Part shown: positions 23,805-35,900 of the stretch, one piece after another
How the letters are laid out: each line of letters begins with the position of its first letter
Position numbering within the stretch: the stretch's first letter is position 1
Made by a program: the position numbers and the translations under genes
NCBI GenBank assembly: GCA_016800925.1
Contig: JABCPU010000176.1
Span: forward strand, 62,001 to 126,000
DNA: 64,000 nt
Origin: Suillus spraguei
Taxonomy: Eukaryota > Basidiomycota > Agaricomycetes > Boletales > Suillaceae
Direction: 5' to 3'
Notes under the pieces: model-generated
The model's database searches: none
Told to the model about the DNA's origin: nothing
What the model saw: only the letters and a program-made list of their open reading frames with translations

Positions 23805-25187
23805 GGAGATGGTAGAAATGGGAATATGTTCGTACTCATTCATTATATCGTTTTTGTTCAAGCGCACTTGGAATTTTACTTGCTTGGTTGTTTGTCACCG
23901 GTCAGCGCTCCGTCATGAATCTCATATAGAGTGACGCTCGATCCTCCTCGCTCAAGCTCAATTCTATTCGGAAGTAATAAGTAATCTGGTCTTCGAATTC
24001 TCTTCAGTCGTGATGGCCGTCATCGCCGAATTCCCTGCGAGTGCAGCTTGAAAGTTGACAAATATTATCGTGGTGCCATAGAACCAGTTAGGATGGCATC
24101 ATAATGAAAAAATGAAACATTCGTTGCCTCATTCGGATTTTGAAATTTGTCTGACTGTTCGATCTACTATCAGCCCTGTCTCCGCTTTCACCCACCTAAT
24201 CGTTCGGCTCATCCATCGCCGAGGACCCTTACCATTTCGCAGTATAAGTAACCCGTGTACAGTCCTTACTCGATAGCGAATTCTATCCTAGATCCCCCGC
24301 TCAGACAACACCTTAGAAGGTCCTTAGAGCGTCTCCTCTGCTAACTTGTCACGAAAGTATAGTCCTATTCGTATTCTGACTACGTCGATCCGTCCCTTGT
24401 CGCTATCATCTCTTACCTCTCTTATCTCTCTCTCGTTCTGTTATCTTTTCCCCTTCGAACTCATCCCAAGCCTTACACTGTCCTAGCGCATCACACATGG
24501 AGGATATCGATATCGTGTTATGGGCTTGCGATGAGGTGAGCGGAATTCTGGACATGAAACATGGTTCCTGCGAGCGGTGGAAAATTGATGAGGTCTGGGA
24601 GCGCGCAGTGGAGCTTGTGCACTCTGTGTGGACGCCTGCATGACTGTTGTTTGGTGTCTTCTCTGTCTTTATTTGTCGCTCCCCGCTGGTTGACATTTGG
24701 GTCGAGCATTCATAGATCATTGCACATATCATCCGATATCGGTGAGATATCACATTGACCACAACGTTTGCTTGTACAACGACAATATGAAGTCATATTT
24801 CACGACAGTACTTACAGCTTTCTAGAGTCAAACAATGTTATATTTGCAGGTCATGATAAAATTCCGGCTTATCTTTCACCGTTCAGCATGCTTGACAATA
24901 CTACTCGGCCACAGAAACGGTATCTCGTGCCTTTGTATGTAGAGGATAATTAACGATCGGAAACGATCATGTATTAAACGTGTCGTCTTCGAGCTAGTGA
25001 TAAGCCCATCAACGATATCATCTGGTGGAGTCCTCTAGAATTGAAGTAAAAGGCCGGGACACTTTATTCCATTTCACAGGTATTATACAGGTACTTTCTG
25101 CTTCGCAGGTCGGGTCCTGCTTTGTGACACCAGTATTCTAGAGCCATCCCATCCAAATCGACATCGTACCAGAAACTGAAATATAGA
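23805..25187. other. Spacer between copy C and the deaminase gene
   Basis: 23860-24180 matches 27430-27760 in inverted orientation, so the deaminase gene is flanked by inverted copies of the family's 3' flank. 24240-24500 has a TATA-like tataagtaa and a long CT-rich tract before a short frame (next entry). Confidence 0.55.
24497..24643 (+). CDS. Possible small acidic protein, 48 residues
   Basis: A complete frame MEDIDIVLWACDEVSGILDM... ending VELVHSVWTPA. It is preceded by features of fungal promoters: a TATA-like word near 24242, several CT-rich runs (24410-24460, TCTCTTATCTCTCTCTCG) and an ATG after a pyrimidine-rich leader. No homologue is recognised. GAG/gtgagc inside it could instead be a donor, making this a first exon of a longer or dead gene. 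Confidence 0.3.
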   Translation: MEDIDIVLWACDEVSGILDMKHGSCERWKIDEVWERAVELVHSVWTPA

Positions 25188-26724
25188 TCAATCGCGAGGT
25201 CTAAAAAATGCAGCATCCATGCCCATCCGCGCGATTCTAGCTACATCATCTCTACTCAAGCCAAGGCCTAGCGGAGGCTGCGCTAGAAGCAAAGAGTATT
25301 CTCCAAGACAAGACGTTCTGAAAGGGAGAGTATCATCGGTCTAATGATAATGCAAAATGTCAGACAAAAGAGCCTGTTACATGTCAGAAGCGTGCTTACA
25401 CATATGACGATAGGATGGTCGTTCTTTAGATAATAGTGAATATGATGCGCGTCGAGGGATGCGACAGATTTGCATCTAAAAGAGACATTGTATTTGTAGC
25501 TCGCAGAGTCAATGCATAGTCTTACAGAAGATTGGAGCTCAGGCATATCTCGACGCATGGCTTATACTGTCCATTCGCGCGGGGGTTATCGGGCGAGTCC
25601 GCTTGCTTGATCGTCTCTTCAATATCCTGAATTGCAACTCGCTCGGAAAGTCCCTCCACATCGGCCCAGAAAGACATCTGCACTTTCAATTCCTCGGAAT
25701 CGGTGGTATTTGAAACGTAGCGCAGAAAATAACCCTCTTGGAAATTTTGGAATCTGGGGTGAAGAGGGTGAGAGGCATCTCCGAGTCCCTGTCTTGTCGG
25801 TGTGTGAGGGTTTGTTGTGCCCATAGCAGATCCAGACAATGAACCACATTCTGTCTCAGGCTGCGGGATACCCTCAAAGAATAAAGCCTTGAGTTCATCT
25901 GAAAGGAATGTCGCGTGCCCGAGTCGATCTGGACGACAACTAAGGAGCGCCAAAGAATCCTCAGCTGTATTCTTTATGAACTACAGATCTGACAAGATCA
26001 TTGGATCGCATACACCAGAGTGAACATCACAAACCTCCGCGATGTGCACGGTCAACCCAAGACCGGCATCCTTGACTCTTGATAGGTGCCGAGTGAAAGA
26101 TTGCATGTCGCCACAGCGTGGATCCCCACATACATCAACGCCTACAACTCTTCTGCCCCTGTTCTTCATCTCGATGGCAAGACTAATGCATTCTTCGAGG
26201 TCCGTGTCAGTCATGCGGCGATCAACGGACACGATCAAGGCAGCTTGAGTAGGAGGATACATCTCTATTTCATCAAGTACAGTTGTGAGGTACCTCTCTC
26301 GGGTCATTTGTGTCGTTGCGCGAGGCGTAGTCCGTAGTTCAAGGTACGTGCACTGAGGGCTTTCCGCGCCATTGCTGATACCTGTGGGGTTCAGGAATGA
26401 CTGGAGGACTGCACGAGTAGCGGTCGCCACTGCTTCTAGGGTCGATGTCAGAGCATAGATGGCGCGCATCAAAGCGAAAAAGTCGGATATTTCATGAAAG
26501 GCCACCCCAGATCTGAGTTTCTCGATAGTGTCTGTGATGTCAGTTCTCTCTGCACTAGTACTAGCAGACGAGTATTGCTGTGCAAGTTCTAGTATTGTTT
26601 CGATAGGTATCGATCCGTTGAGATGAGCATGAAGTTCTGCCTTAGGGAGTGACTGGAGGAAAATTACACTGTCAGGGGATAGTGATGCCAGAGCGGCTGC
26701 TGCAGGGCCTGTAATATTTGACAT
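25188..26724 (-). CDS. Adenosine deaminase-like protein (ADAL type)
   Basis: Starts MSNITGPAAAALASLSPDS at 26724. KAELHAHLNGSIP contains the first two zinc-binding histidines and is diagnostic of ADAL-type enzymes, which act on N6-methyl-AMP. Next come LELRTTPR, VGVDVCGDP, then GLTVHIAE with a further metal-binding His and catalytic Glu, RLGHATF, VEICLSSN, and CTDDTLPFRTS with the paired Asp. Introns are placed after HIAE (about 64 nt, ending cataaag), after SSNLL, and before TDDTLPF. The last exon reads LGEYSLLLAQPPLGLGLSRDDV and stops at 25188. All catalytic residues seem present and no lesion was found. A longer insert (about 60 residues rich in Pro/Thr/Asn) follows HATFLSDELKALFF. Cytosolic nucleotide metabolism is the expected role. 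Two truncated copies of its 3' end lie at 14.2-14.9 kb and 32.0-32.4 kb. Confidence 0.88.
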
Positions 26725-27839
26725 CTTGACAGCGTCGGATGCAGCTGATATGTAGTACTACTATCGTTGGGCCAGAGTTGCAAAATCTGACGACCTCATT
26801 TTCATAACTCATTTTTTGCTACACATTAAGATAAGGAAAATATATGGAACTGTAACTACGTGTGTCAGAATGGAGCTCCAGTTCACAGAAGAAATAAATA
26901 TGCAAAAATGATACTGCCAGAAGGATGCCGACTCTAAATGTTGGAAACAGTAGAGAGTTGCAAAGCTTCCCACAGGTGTGTTGGCGCAAGTGTCACATTC
27001 TGTCACGGCGGCACGTTGCTCAGTACACCCAAATTCTCAGTAGCGTTGAAAAATAAGAATTAGTACTCCGCTCACGAATGTCACGCTTGAGCATTCTCTG
27101 ACTGTCGTGATTACATCGTCGATGACAACAGCAACTCTGCTCTAATCATGTTATAAAAATATGGAGGAGGTAAGGACTAGTATAAAGGGTTCCTGGAAAA
27201 AAGGAGACTTTTTTGGCTGGATTTACACTTCCCTTGATTGTTTTACATGAAAGCATGTGACTTGGGGGGATAATTTTGATGCCGAGGGCATTCATCGTGT
27301 TTTCTTTTTAAAACGAAAAATACAGTACTATAGATCAATAATAAAAGGTCTCATTTCCAAGAGTTGGAGGTTTAGAATGTGTTATGTTTTGTGCTATGAG
27401 GTGTTTTGCAACTCTCTACCATTTTGCAACTGTGGCCCAACGATAGTAGATCGAACAAGACGAATTTCAAAATCCGAATGGGGTAACGAATGTTTCTGAC
27501 AGTTCTTATGAGCCGACCATTCGAATCCAACTACTTGTGAAGACATTTTGGTCCATGAGACATCTTTATCAACTTTCGGTCAAGGTTGCATTCGCAGGGA
27601 ATTCGGCGACGACGGCCATCACGACTGAAGAGCTCAAATCAGAATTCGAAGACCAGATTACAGTTGATTTGCTCATAATGCATACAGTCGGGACCGCCAA
27701 AAGTTCATGCATTACTAGCTTTTACTCTGAGTCCCACTAATGTTGTGATCACTGATAGGTACAAGAAAAACAACACTATGACATGTCTACTAGTTGTGAT
27801 AATCAACTTTCTATATCCTTTCGGCACTGACTTGCGATC
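26725..27839. other. Spacer between the deaminase gene and copy D
   Basis: Promoter side of the deaminase gene, then AT-rich sequence without gene signs. 27430-27760 is the inverted counterpart of the flank downstream of copy C. Confidence 0.5.
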
Positions 27840-30800
27840 TTAGGGAACCGCTTCATCTGATTGGGTCCGTTGAGCTGCCGCCAATCTCTCATCTTCCTGT
27901 CGTTGGAGCAACTTCGACCACGGCTTAGATTGAAGCTCTTTCACATCTATAATCGCAAGCTGCTTCTCCAATAAACCGCGGAGGTCGAGGCCATGACGCG
28001 CAAGGCGCGGTAGAATAGACACGAACTGTAGTGCTTGAAGAGGGTCTCTGATGTCATAGTACCGAACGTTACGTTCCATGACGTAGATTTGCTACATCAC
28101 TGGTGAACTCCTTTGAAAAGAGCGAACAGAGAAACACATACCTTGTTTGTCATCCATGCCATTGTAACTGCGCCGAGTGTACCATTAACGACCAGGCCAA
28201 AGACGGGCTGGTCAGTGATTCCAACCTCGGAAAGGAAGGTAACCGCCGAGACCAAGTAGGTCTTGATCTGGTTCATGGACGTCGAAATTGCAGACTCGTC
28301 CCTCTTCTTGTACTCGGCCAATAACACCGGGAGTAGTAGGTCCTGCCGACTAGGCTCGTCACAGGGTGTATCCTTGGAAAGTAGTGTGACTTTCGTGTGC
28401 GTTGCTTGATTGAAGTCAGGATGATGAAGGAATGGATTGTGCAATTGATCTCGATTGGCTTTTTTGGAATCTGATACCTGAGAAGAGGGGACCTGAAGTG
28501 ATCTGCCGGATGTGGTTTTCTCGTGGTGACCAACGGGCGTTTCAAGCCGGCGTCCCGTGCTCGTGTCAAGTTTTGGACCCTGGACTAGCATGAAATGTTT
28601 CAGAAACTTGTCTTTCTCCTCGGTGCTAGATATCCGCTGCAACATCGCAGTAGCAACGCCAGAACATGGAATAACAAGGATGGCATCACATTTTCCAGTG
28701 ACCGGATCCTTGGAGGAGTGACGTGCAATCAGTTCAGCAAAGTTCCTCCTCTCCAGGCGAGACCCAATGTCGTCAGAAAATTGCGCTGCTTGAGAACGCG
28801 CTGCTCCAGCCTGCTTCCAACTACCAAAGGTCTCTGTGGTGGGACGGACACATTGTAATTGTTCAAGACAGAAGGCCTCGTATGCGAGAGCAACTTCGAT
28901 GGTCGTGTTGCAAGGGAAGAGTCATCTGCAGCGAGATTACGAGCCAAGTTCAGGTGTCGCTCCAGCCTGGATGAATGATTAGAATAAAGATGGCCTGTCA
29001 TATGAACCACGCACAACACATCCGTTGCAAGGGAACAGGTTGGAAGAAGTTGAGAAGGAGAGCATCCCATTCGTGACGCCGATCCGCATTGCAACTTGCA
29101 ACATCATCACAATGGCAGGCACCTTTTACGGCATGCAACAATGCCGACAATTTGGATGAAATAAATTCGACATCCTCTAATGAGAGAACATCGTTTGCGC
29201 TGGACTGGCAGTTGAGACTGCCGTCTATATTGCACAAGTCTGTTCTGATGCCCGATACAAAGCTATCGACCTTAGCATTCGAGAGCTGCTCGCAACGTCA
29301 TGAGAAGTAGTAGTAAAGGCGATCCTCCAGACTCACTATGGTTTTAATATTGTCCGACCAGGTAAAGGCTGTCATTTCATCATATATTTTCACCATTTTG
29401 TTGATTCCAGTGTTCTTCGCTAGTTCCTCAGAGCGGACTGTAATTCGACCGACAGTGAACGCATTGCGTTCAAACAGCCAGTTGGATATCGACATGCTGT
29501 CATTAAGACCAGTGTCAGACAAGGCGGCAAATCTGGAGACAAGAAACTGTCATTGAACGGTAGTTAGCCAAGAAGCAGCTCCATACTGCGAGTTTGGATA
29601 TGGGCTGGGTGCGCGCGATGAGGTCGATGTCCAGCCTCAGATAACGATTGTGGCAATGGACTGGTCCTCCTTGATGATTTCTTCGAGGACGATGCTCTTC
29701 CTCAGCAGGTAAAATAAGATCATGAGTAGAACAAATAATGCGAACTTACCGTCCTTTCACGTTCGTCGCGCGAGCCTCTTGGGGCACCCTAAAGCTTTTG
29801 GTTAGTTGTGTTGATAAGCGTGACACAGCTCAAATTATTGACCGGATGTTTGCGCCATGGACTCGTTCATCCTCAACGATTGTCGCAAGCAAGGGAGAAC
29901 TCATCGTTTATATGATACAAGTGCAGTATCCGAGAGCGGGGAGGAGTACGAGGACTAGATGAGGATGATGCCTCGCTAAACTACCTTTGATATTCTGACT
30001 TACAATTAAAGATAAAAAGTCGTACCTAGAACTCGTCTCCACGTGTACCTGGTGGGTCCAGGACGCCACCCGTTCATCCAATGGTCCTCCACACTGAGTT
30101 TCAAAGTCGGGTAAATCGGATCTCCAGTGCAACGGAGCCAGGGAATCGACTGCTTCTATCGATATCGAACCCTTGATATCTTCGAAATGAGCCGCAACCC
30201 CAAAATGAATTGGGCAAGGTTAATAGCAGAACAGGTGTCGGTGAAATCAAACACCCCCATCGAGGAATCTAAGCCGGTATCTGCCGCTAAAGCGAGGTGC
30301 GCTGCAGGCTACAGGAAGGTTAACGTGGAAAAATATGGATTGATTTTGGACTCACCATGCAGCCTCCCTCTAATTGATCGGGGGTGAGCCACCCAAAAAT
30401 GGCGGTGGCAATCGTACCCGTGCTGGAACAACACAAGCCGACCACAGGCTGATGTATCCCCCACACGCGTCTCTGGTAAAGAGTGCTGCAAAGCAGAGGA
30501 ACGATATTATAGGAGTCGGCGACTAGAAAGATGGGAACGACAGCAGAAAGACGTCTGCCTCGACCCGAAAGCATGTGCGCTTGCAAGGGTAGGTCGAGAG
30601 ATTCAACCGAACCATCGCTTGAGTCAGAGTCTGCGGAATGCATCGACTCATTTTCATCTTCCTCATTTCCCAAGCTGGTCCTGGATGTGTCTGAATGGGT
30701 TCTAGGCGTAGAAAAGATGGCATGTGCAGCAAGAAGAGTTGCATGTCCGTCGATGAGATTTAGCGGCTGACTCGCCACGTTCTGAGCTCGTGGCATGATG

Positions 30801-31229
30801 AACGGTGCATTTTCGCTGTTGGGATATATATTCGAATCTTGGTTTATTGCGTGACGAGCATGTCACTTACAGAATCATAACATCTGAGGACAGCGTATTT
30901 GCCAGTGCATGGAGGAGCTGAGACCAAAGGGGAACAGTGGATCTCTCGCCACTGTAGTGAGGAAGCTCGGCAAGTGCGTTTAATCCTGCGGCTGTTGACT
31001 GAATCAAGACATGGAAATCCTTTGCAGTGTATGATGATGCTACTGAAGGCGCCTCATTAAAAATGGGTGGCTCTGAGAACGTCGAGGATAATTCACTGGA
31101 AAGATGCTCCGAGTCGTTACTTGGACTGTCGGGACAGTGAAACGGCGACAGCAAGGAAGCAATGCCGTGCACTGGTTCAGGCCAGCCTGTAGGTTGGGTC
31201 ACGTAGTGTAGAACCTCGCCGAAAGTCAT
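27840..31229 (-). pseudogene. Paralogue D of the five-copy gene family
   Basis: Exon 1 (31229-30870, MTFGEVLHYVTQPTGWPEPVHG) and exon 2 (about 30810-30353) are open. Exon 2 shows an acidic Ser/Asp run (NEEDENESMHSADSDSSDGS) and GRGRRLSAVVPIFLVADS. Exon 3 loses one base at about 30189 (GGGTTGCGG/CTCATTT), which shifts GVFDFTDTCSAINLAQFILG out of frame. The NWLFERNAFTVGRITVRSEELAKNTGIN exon is open. The next exon is damaged: codons near VASCNADRRHEW are missing and one G is lost before VLCVV. From about 28645 to 28097 the frame is open (LDTSTG..., LLLPVLLAEYKKRDESA, GITDQPVFGLVVNGTLGAVTMAW), as is the last exon (28079-27840). With its 5' flank it is the inverted counterpart of copy B. Confidence 0.8.
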
Positions 31230-32000
31230 TGTAAGTCAAGCGGTGTAGACTGGGGAAGCACTGTGTTAGATATACTACGTACGTTAGTGCTAGGTTCAGT
31301 AGTATGCAATTGATCAGATGTCAATGATCGACCGAATCTCATTTACTACTAATTATTCGGTCACGTGCATTTTGTATGTATTTTGTCCACGCACTTTGAT
31401 AATGGTGTTCATTTGTTTCACTACTCAGTATGCTTTATGTCCACTAGCGCAATCTCGCTCTGAAACAAACCCGGCATGTGCGGCGCTTGCAGGTGACCTA
31501 CGAATCGTGCTATCCAGTTTGGCTTGGTTAACACATCAACCTACGAGTAGGATACTGTAAGCACGCTGGCTTACCTGAGTTCCCATAATCAGTACATATA
31601 CCGCCGCTGATGCTGAAAGCTAAGCTTTCAGTATTTCACCTTTTGGTGTAACGGTTATGCGGACGGCGGTCTGACAATGTTACAGATACATCCTAAGATT
31701 CTTACTATGTGTCTTCAGCAGTAGCATGGATCCACGACTTGTCGACCCTTCATGTCTGGGCTGCAAGTGATATGGAGGTATTCAGCCGGTCCTCGATCGA
31801 ATGAGGTATGCTCTGACCACTCATTAGACCAATGATGGTGTGCCCTCTAGATTCGTCCGTAGTGCACACTAGTATCAAGATTCCTTGCGCAATTTCCAGC
31901 CCAGCTTTGAGTGCTACATTCAGAAAAGGATAAGGTGTCTCTTAGTTTCTCTTAGCTGGTGCGTGTGCAAGGGCGAGTTAAAGGTTGAGCTGTATCACTT
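31230..32000. other. Upstream region of copy D, inverted match to the region upstream of copy B
   Basis: Holds the promoter element at 31352-31367. 31690-31930 reads, on the minus strand, like 15060-15260 (words such as GGATCCATGCTAC and ATTTGCGCAAGGAATC). No gene. Confidence 0.6.
31352..31367 (-). promoter_or_regulatory. Shared CACGTG promoter element of copy D
   Basis: Minus strand CACGTGACCGAATAAT, 123 bp before the copy D ATG. Confidence 0.6.
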
Positions 32001-32019
32001 TACTCCGTATCTGTCCCTC

Positions 32020-32400
32020 ACTTACAAGTAACTGAATCGATCACGAGTGCACCCGAGTGCAGTCGTCTTTCTGGGCCATCATCTTTATAAGCACGCTATC
32101 TGGCGTGTTATAGGCTTTGTCTGACATTTTACATTGTCAATAGACCACACTGCCTTTCAGAATGTCGTCTTCGGGAGTACCTTGTGCTTCTGGCTCAACC
32201 TCCGCTAGGCCTTGGTTAAGCAGAGACAATGTAGTTAGAATCGCACGGTGTGCATGAACGGTACCTTTTTTTAAGACCTCGCGATTGAACTAATTTCAAT
32301 CTCGAGGTTCAATATTGATTAAACGGGATGGATGCTGACTCTAGAATACTGGTCATGTCGCAGAGGACGGCGCATAACTCGACCTGCGACCAATGGTCTT
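32020..32400 (+). pseudogene. Truncated copy 2 of the adenosine-deaminase-like gene (3' part)
   Basis: Plus strand. Contains the TCTTTCTGGGCC word of the WADVEGL exon (about 32067), then a deletion, the intron before the last exon (tctgacattttacattgtcaatag), and a broken version of the last exon (ACTGCCTTTCAG..., CTTCTGGCTCAACCTCCGCTAGG) down to the 3' flank shared with 14330-14400 and 25080-25190. It lies directly upstream of copy D in opposite orientation, mirroring the arrangement at copy B. Confidence 0.7.
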
Positions 32401-32969
32401 GCAACATTTAGAGTACCTGGAAACCTCGCAACAGAAGAGGCTGGAGAGTTGGCAGACTCCGGGCCTCAGGTCACATTCCATCGACTGAGGGGAAGTTCAA
32501 ATTGCTATCGACGTCATTCCGTACGTATCATCCTTTCATACACATCACTCTTCGATACATCTTCAACACTTTCCTTTGATTCTCGTCTATCGATATTTAA
32601 CCGTCGAATATGTCAGTAGTCTTTACCAATGAAGTCTTGGTTCTTTCCCTATCCGAGCTCTTCAAAGTTCACAATCGGAATCCATCCAAATTGAAAGACC
32701 AGATAACAGCGTCTAATAGAACTTGTACTTGGGCGAGGACTGAGCAGTGCGTTACATATTGATTGATCCCGTATGAGACTTGACTATGAGTGTGATGTAG
32801 CGCTGACCAGTGACAAATAGTACTTGAACCAGCCAAGTGATACTAGTGTTCCAAGTGTGAACAAAAACAATGGTATGGTATAGTGAATGGGTACAAAAAA
32901 AAACAAAGTTAGTGTGTTCCACTTGTGCTATACGCATTTCCATCTTTGCCATCTCCTGCCTGCACTGCT
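32401..32969. other. Spacer and 3' flank of copy E
   Basis: 32800-32900 shares the words TTGAACCAGCCAAGTGATA and the surrounding 100 bp with the 3' flank of copy A (3060-3170). No gene seen. Confidence 0.5.
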
Positions 32970-35900
32970 TCATGTGCGATCTTCTGCAACCACTTGCTGT
33001 GCTTCTGTCCGCCTAGCTGCCACCAATTTTTCATCTTCCTGCCGTTGGCACAACTTGGACCACGGTTTAGATTGAAGCTGGTTCACGTCTATAATAGCGA
33101 GTTGCTTCTCTAATACATGGCGGAGGCCTAGGCCATAACGCGCGAGCCGCGGTAGAATAGACACGAACTGCATTGCTTGAAGAGGGTCTCTGATGTCGTA
33201 GTGTCGAACGTTACGTTCCATGACGTATATTTGCTACATCACTGGTGAGCCCCTTCAGAAATAGTGAACAAAGAAACCACATACGTTGTTCGTCTTCCAC
33301 GCCATCGTGACTGCGCCAAGTGTGCCGTTAACAACCAGTCCAAAGATGGGCTTGTCCGTGAGTCCGAGCTCGGAAAGGAAGGTAACCGCAGAGACCAAGT
33401 AGGTCTTCGTCTGGTTCATGGCTGTGGAAATTGCGGACTCATCCGTCTTCTTGTACTCGGCCAACAACACTGGGAGTAGTAGGTCCTGTCGATTGGGTTC
33501 GTCACAGGATGGATCCTCGGATAGTATTGTTTCCTTTGTCTGCGTCGTCTGGTTGCCGTCAGGATGACAAGGGAATGGGTTGTTCAATTGATTTTGATCA
33601 GTTTTCCTGGACTGCGATACGTCAGAAGAGGAGGGACTCGGAGTGATCTGCCGGATGTATTTTTATTTTTTCGCGGTGGTCAACGGGCATTTCAATCTGG
33701 TATGGAGTTTCCTCCGTGCTCGTGTCAACCTGAAGCTTTTCTGGCTTTGGACCTGGACTAGCATGAAATATTTTAGAAGCTTTTCTTTCTCCTCGATACT
33801 AGAAATGTGCTGGAGTATCGCAGTGGTAACGCCAGAACATGGAATGACAAGGATGGCGTCACATTTCCCAGTAACCGGATCCTTAGAGGAGCGATATGCA
33901 ATCAGTTCAGTAAAATTCCTCTTCAAGTTGCGAAGGTGAATAGCATCAAGAAAGTGCATTGCTTGATCACGTGCGGCGGCGGCTTGTGTCCAACTTCTAA
34001 AGGTCTCCGTGGTAGGAGGGAAACACTGGTATTGTTCAAGACAGAAGGCCTGGTATTCCTGAGCAACTTTGATGGCTTGTGTTGCAAAGGAAGAGTTATC
34101 TGCGGCGAGATTGCGAGCGAAGTTCAGCTGTCGCTCTAACCTGGACCAATAATTAAAATGAGGATGACCTGGCATATGAGCCACGCACAATACATCCCGT
34201 TGCGAGGGAACAGGTTGGAAGAAGTTGAGAAGTAAAGCATCCCATTCATGACGTCGATCGGCTTCGTTGGCGCCATGCAACTTTGCAACATTATCACACT
34301 GGCGAGCACCTTTGACGATATGTAACAACACCGAAAGCTTCGATGAAATAAATTCGACATCCTCCCACGAGGGAACATCTTTAGCGCCGGACTGGCAGCC
34401 GGGACCGCCGTTCATGTCGCACAGGTCTGATCTGATGCCCGATACGTAGCTATCTACCTTGGCATTCAAGAGCTGCCCGCGACGTCATGAGAAATAGTAG
34501 TAAAGGCGATCCTTCAGACTCACTATGGTTTTAATATTGTCCGACCAGGTGAAGGCCGTTATTTCATCATATATTTCCACCATTTTGTTGATTCCAGTGT
34601 TCTTCGCTAGTTCCTCGGAGCGGACTGTAATTCGACCGACGGTGAACGCATTGCGTTCAAAGAGCCAATTCGATAATGTTACATTGTCATTAAGGCCAGT
34701 ATCTAATAAAGCGGCAAATCTGAAGATGAGAATTGGTCATTGAACGGTTGGTCAGCAAGAAAAAACAGGCTCCATACTGCGAGTTTGGGTACGGGCTGGG
34801 TGCACGCGATGACGTCGATGAACTTGTCCTCTTTGATGATTTCTTCGAGGATGATGGTCGCAACTCCCTTCCTCTGCAGGTAAAATAAGATCACGAATAG
34901 AGCAACTAATGCCAACTCACCGTCCTTTCACATCCGTCATATGGGCCTCTTGGGGCACCCTAAAGCTTTCAGTGAGTTGTGTGTTGACAAGAGTAACACA
35001 GTTCGAATTACTGACCGAATGTTTGCGCCATGGACTTGTTCATCCTCAACAATGGTTGCAAGCAAGGGGGGACTCATCGTTTCATATGACACAAGCGCAG
35101 TATCACAGAGCGGGGGTGGAGTATGAGGACTAGAAGAAGATGATGCCTCGCTAAACGACCGTTGACATTCTAACTTGCCATTAAAAATAAAGACTGGTAC
35201 CTAGAACTCATCTGCACGTGTATCTGATGGGTCCAGGATGCCACCCGTTCGTCCAATTGTCCTCCAGACTGAGTTTCAAAGTCGGGTAAATCGGATCTCC
35301 AGTGCAACGGAGTCAGAAAATCGACTGCTTCTATCGATGTGGCACCCTTGATATCTTCGAAATGAGTCCGCAACCCCAAAACAAATTGCGCGAGGCTGAT
35401 AGCAGAATGGGTGTCAGAGAAATCAAACACCCCCATCGAGGCATCTACTCCGATATCTGCCGCTAAAGCAAGGTGCGCTGCAGGCTATAGGAAGGTCAAC
35501 GTGGAAAAATATGAATTGATTTTGGACTTGCCATGCGGCCTTCCTCTGACCGATTGGAATCGAGCCACCCGAAGATGGCCGTGGCAATCGTACCTGTGCC
35601 GGAACAGCACAAGCTGACCACAGGCTGACGGATCCCCCACACGTGTCTCTGGTAAAGAGTGCTGCAAATTAGAGGAACGATATTATGGGAGTCGGCGACT
35701 AGTAAGACCGGGACTACAGCAGAAAGGCGTCTGCCTCGACCCGGAAGCATGTGCACTTGCAAGGGCAGGTCTAGTGAGTCAACCGAATCATCGCTCAAGT
35801 CAGAGTCTGCGGAATTCATCGATTCATCCTTGTCTTCCTCGTTTCGCGAACTGGTCCTGGACAAGTCTGAATGAGTTGACATGGCATGTGCAGCAAGAAA

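Noticed and set aside
25817..26337. Plus-strand frames inside the deaminase gene
   Set aside because: Opposite-strand shadows of a gene with all catalytic motifs on the minus strand.
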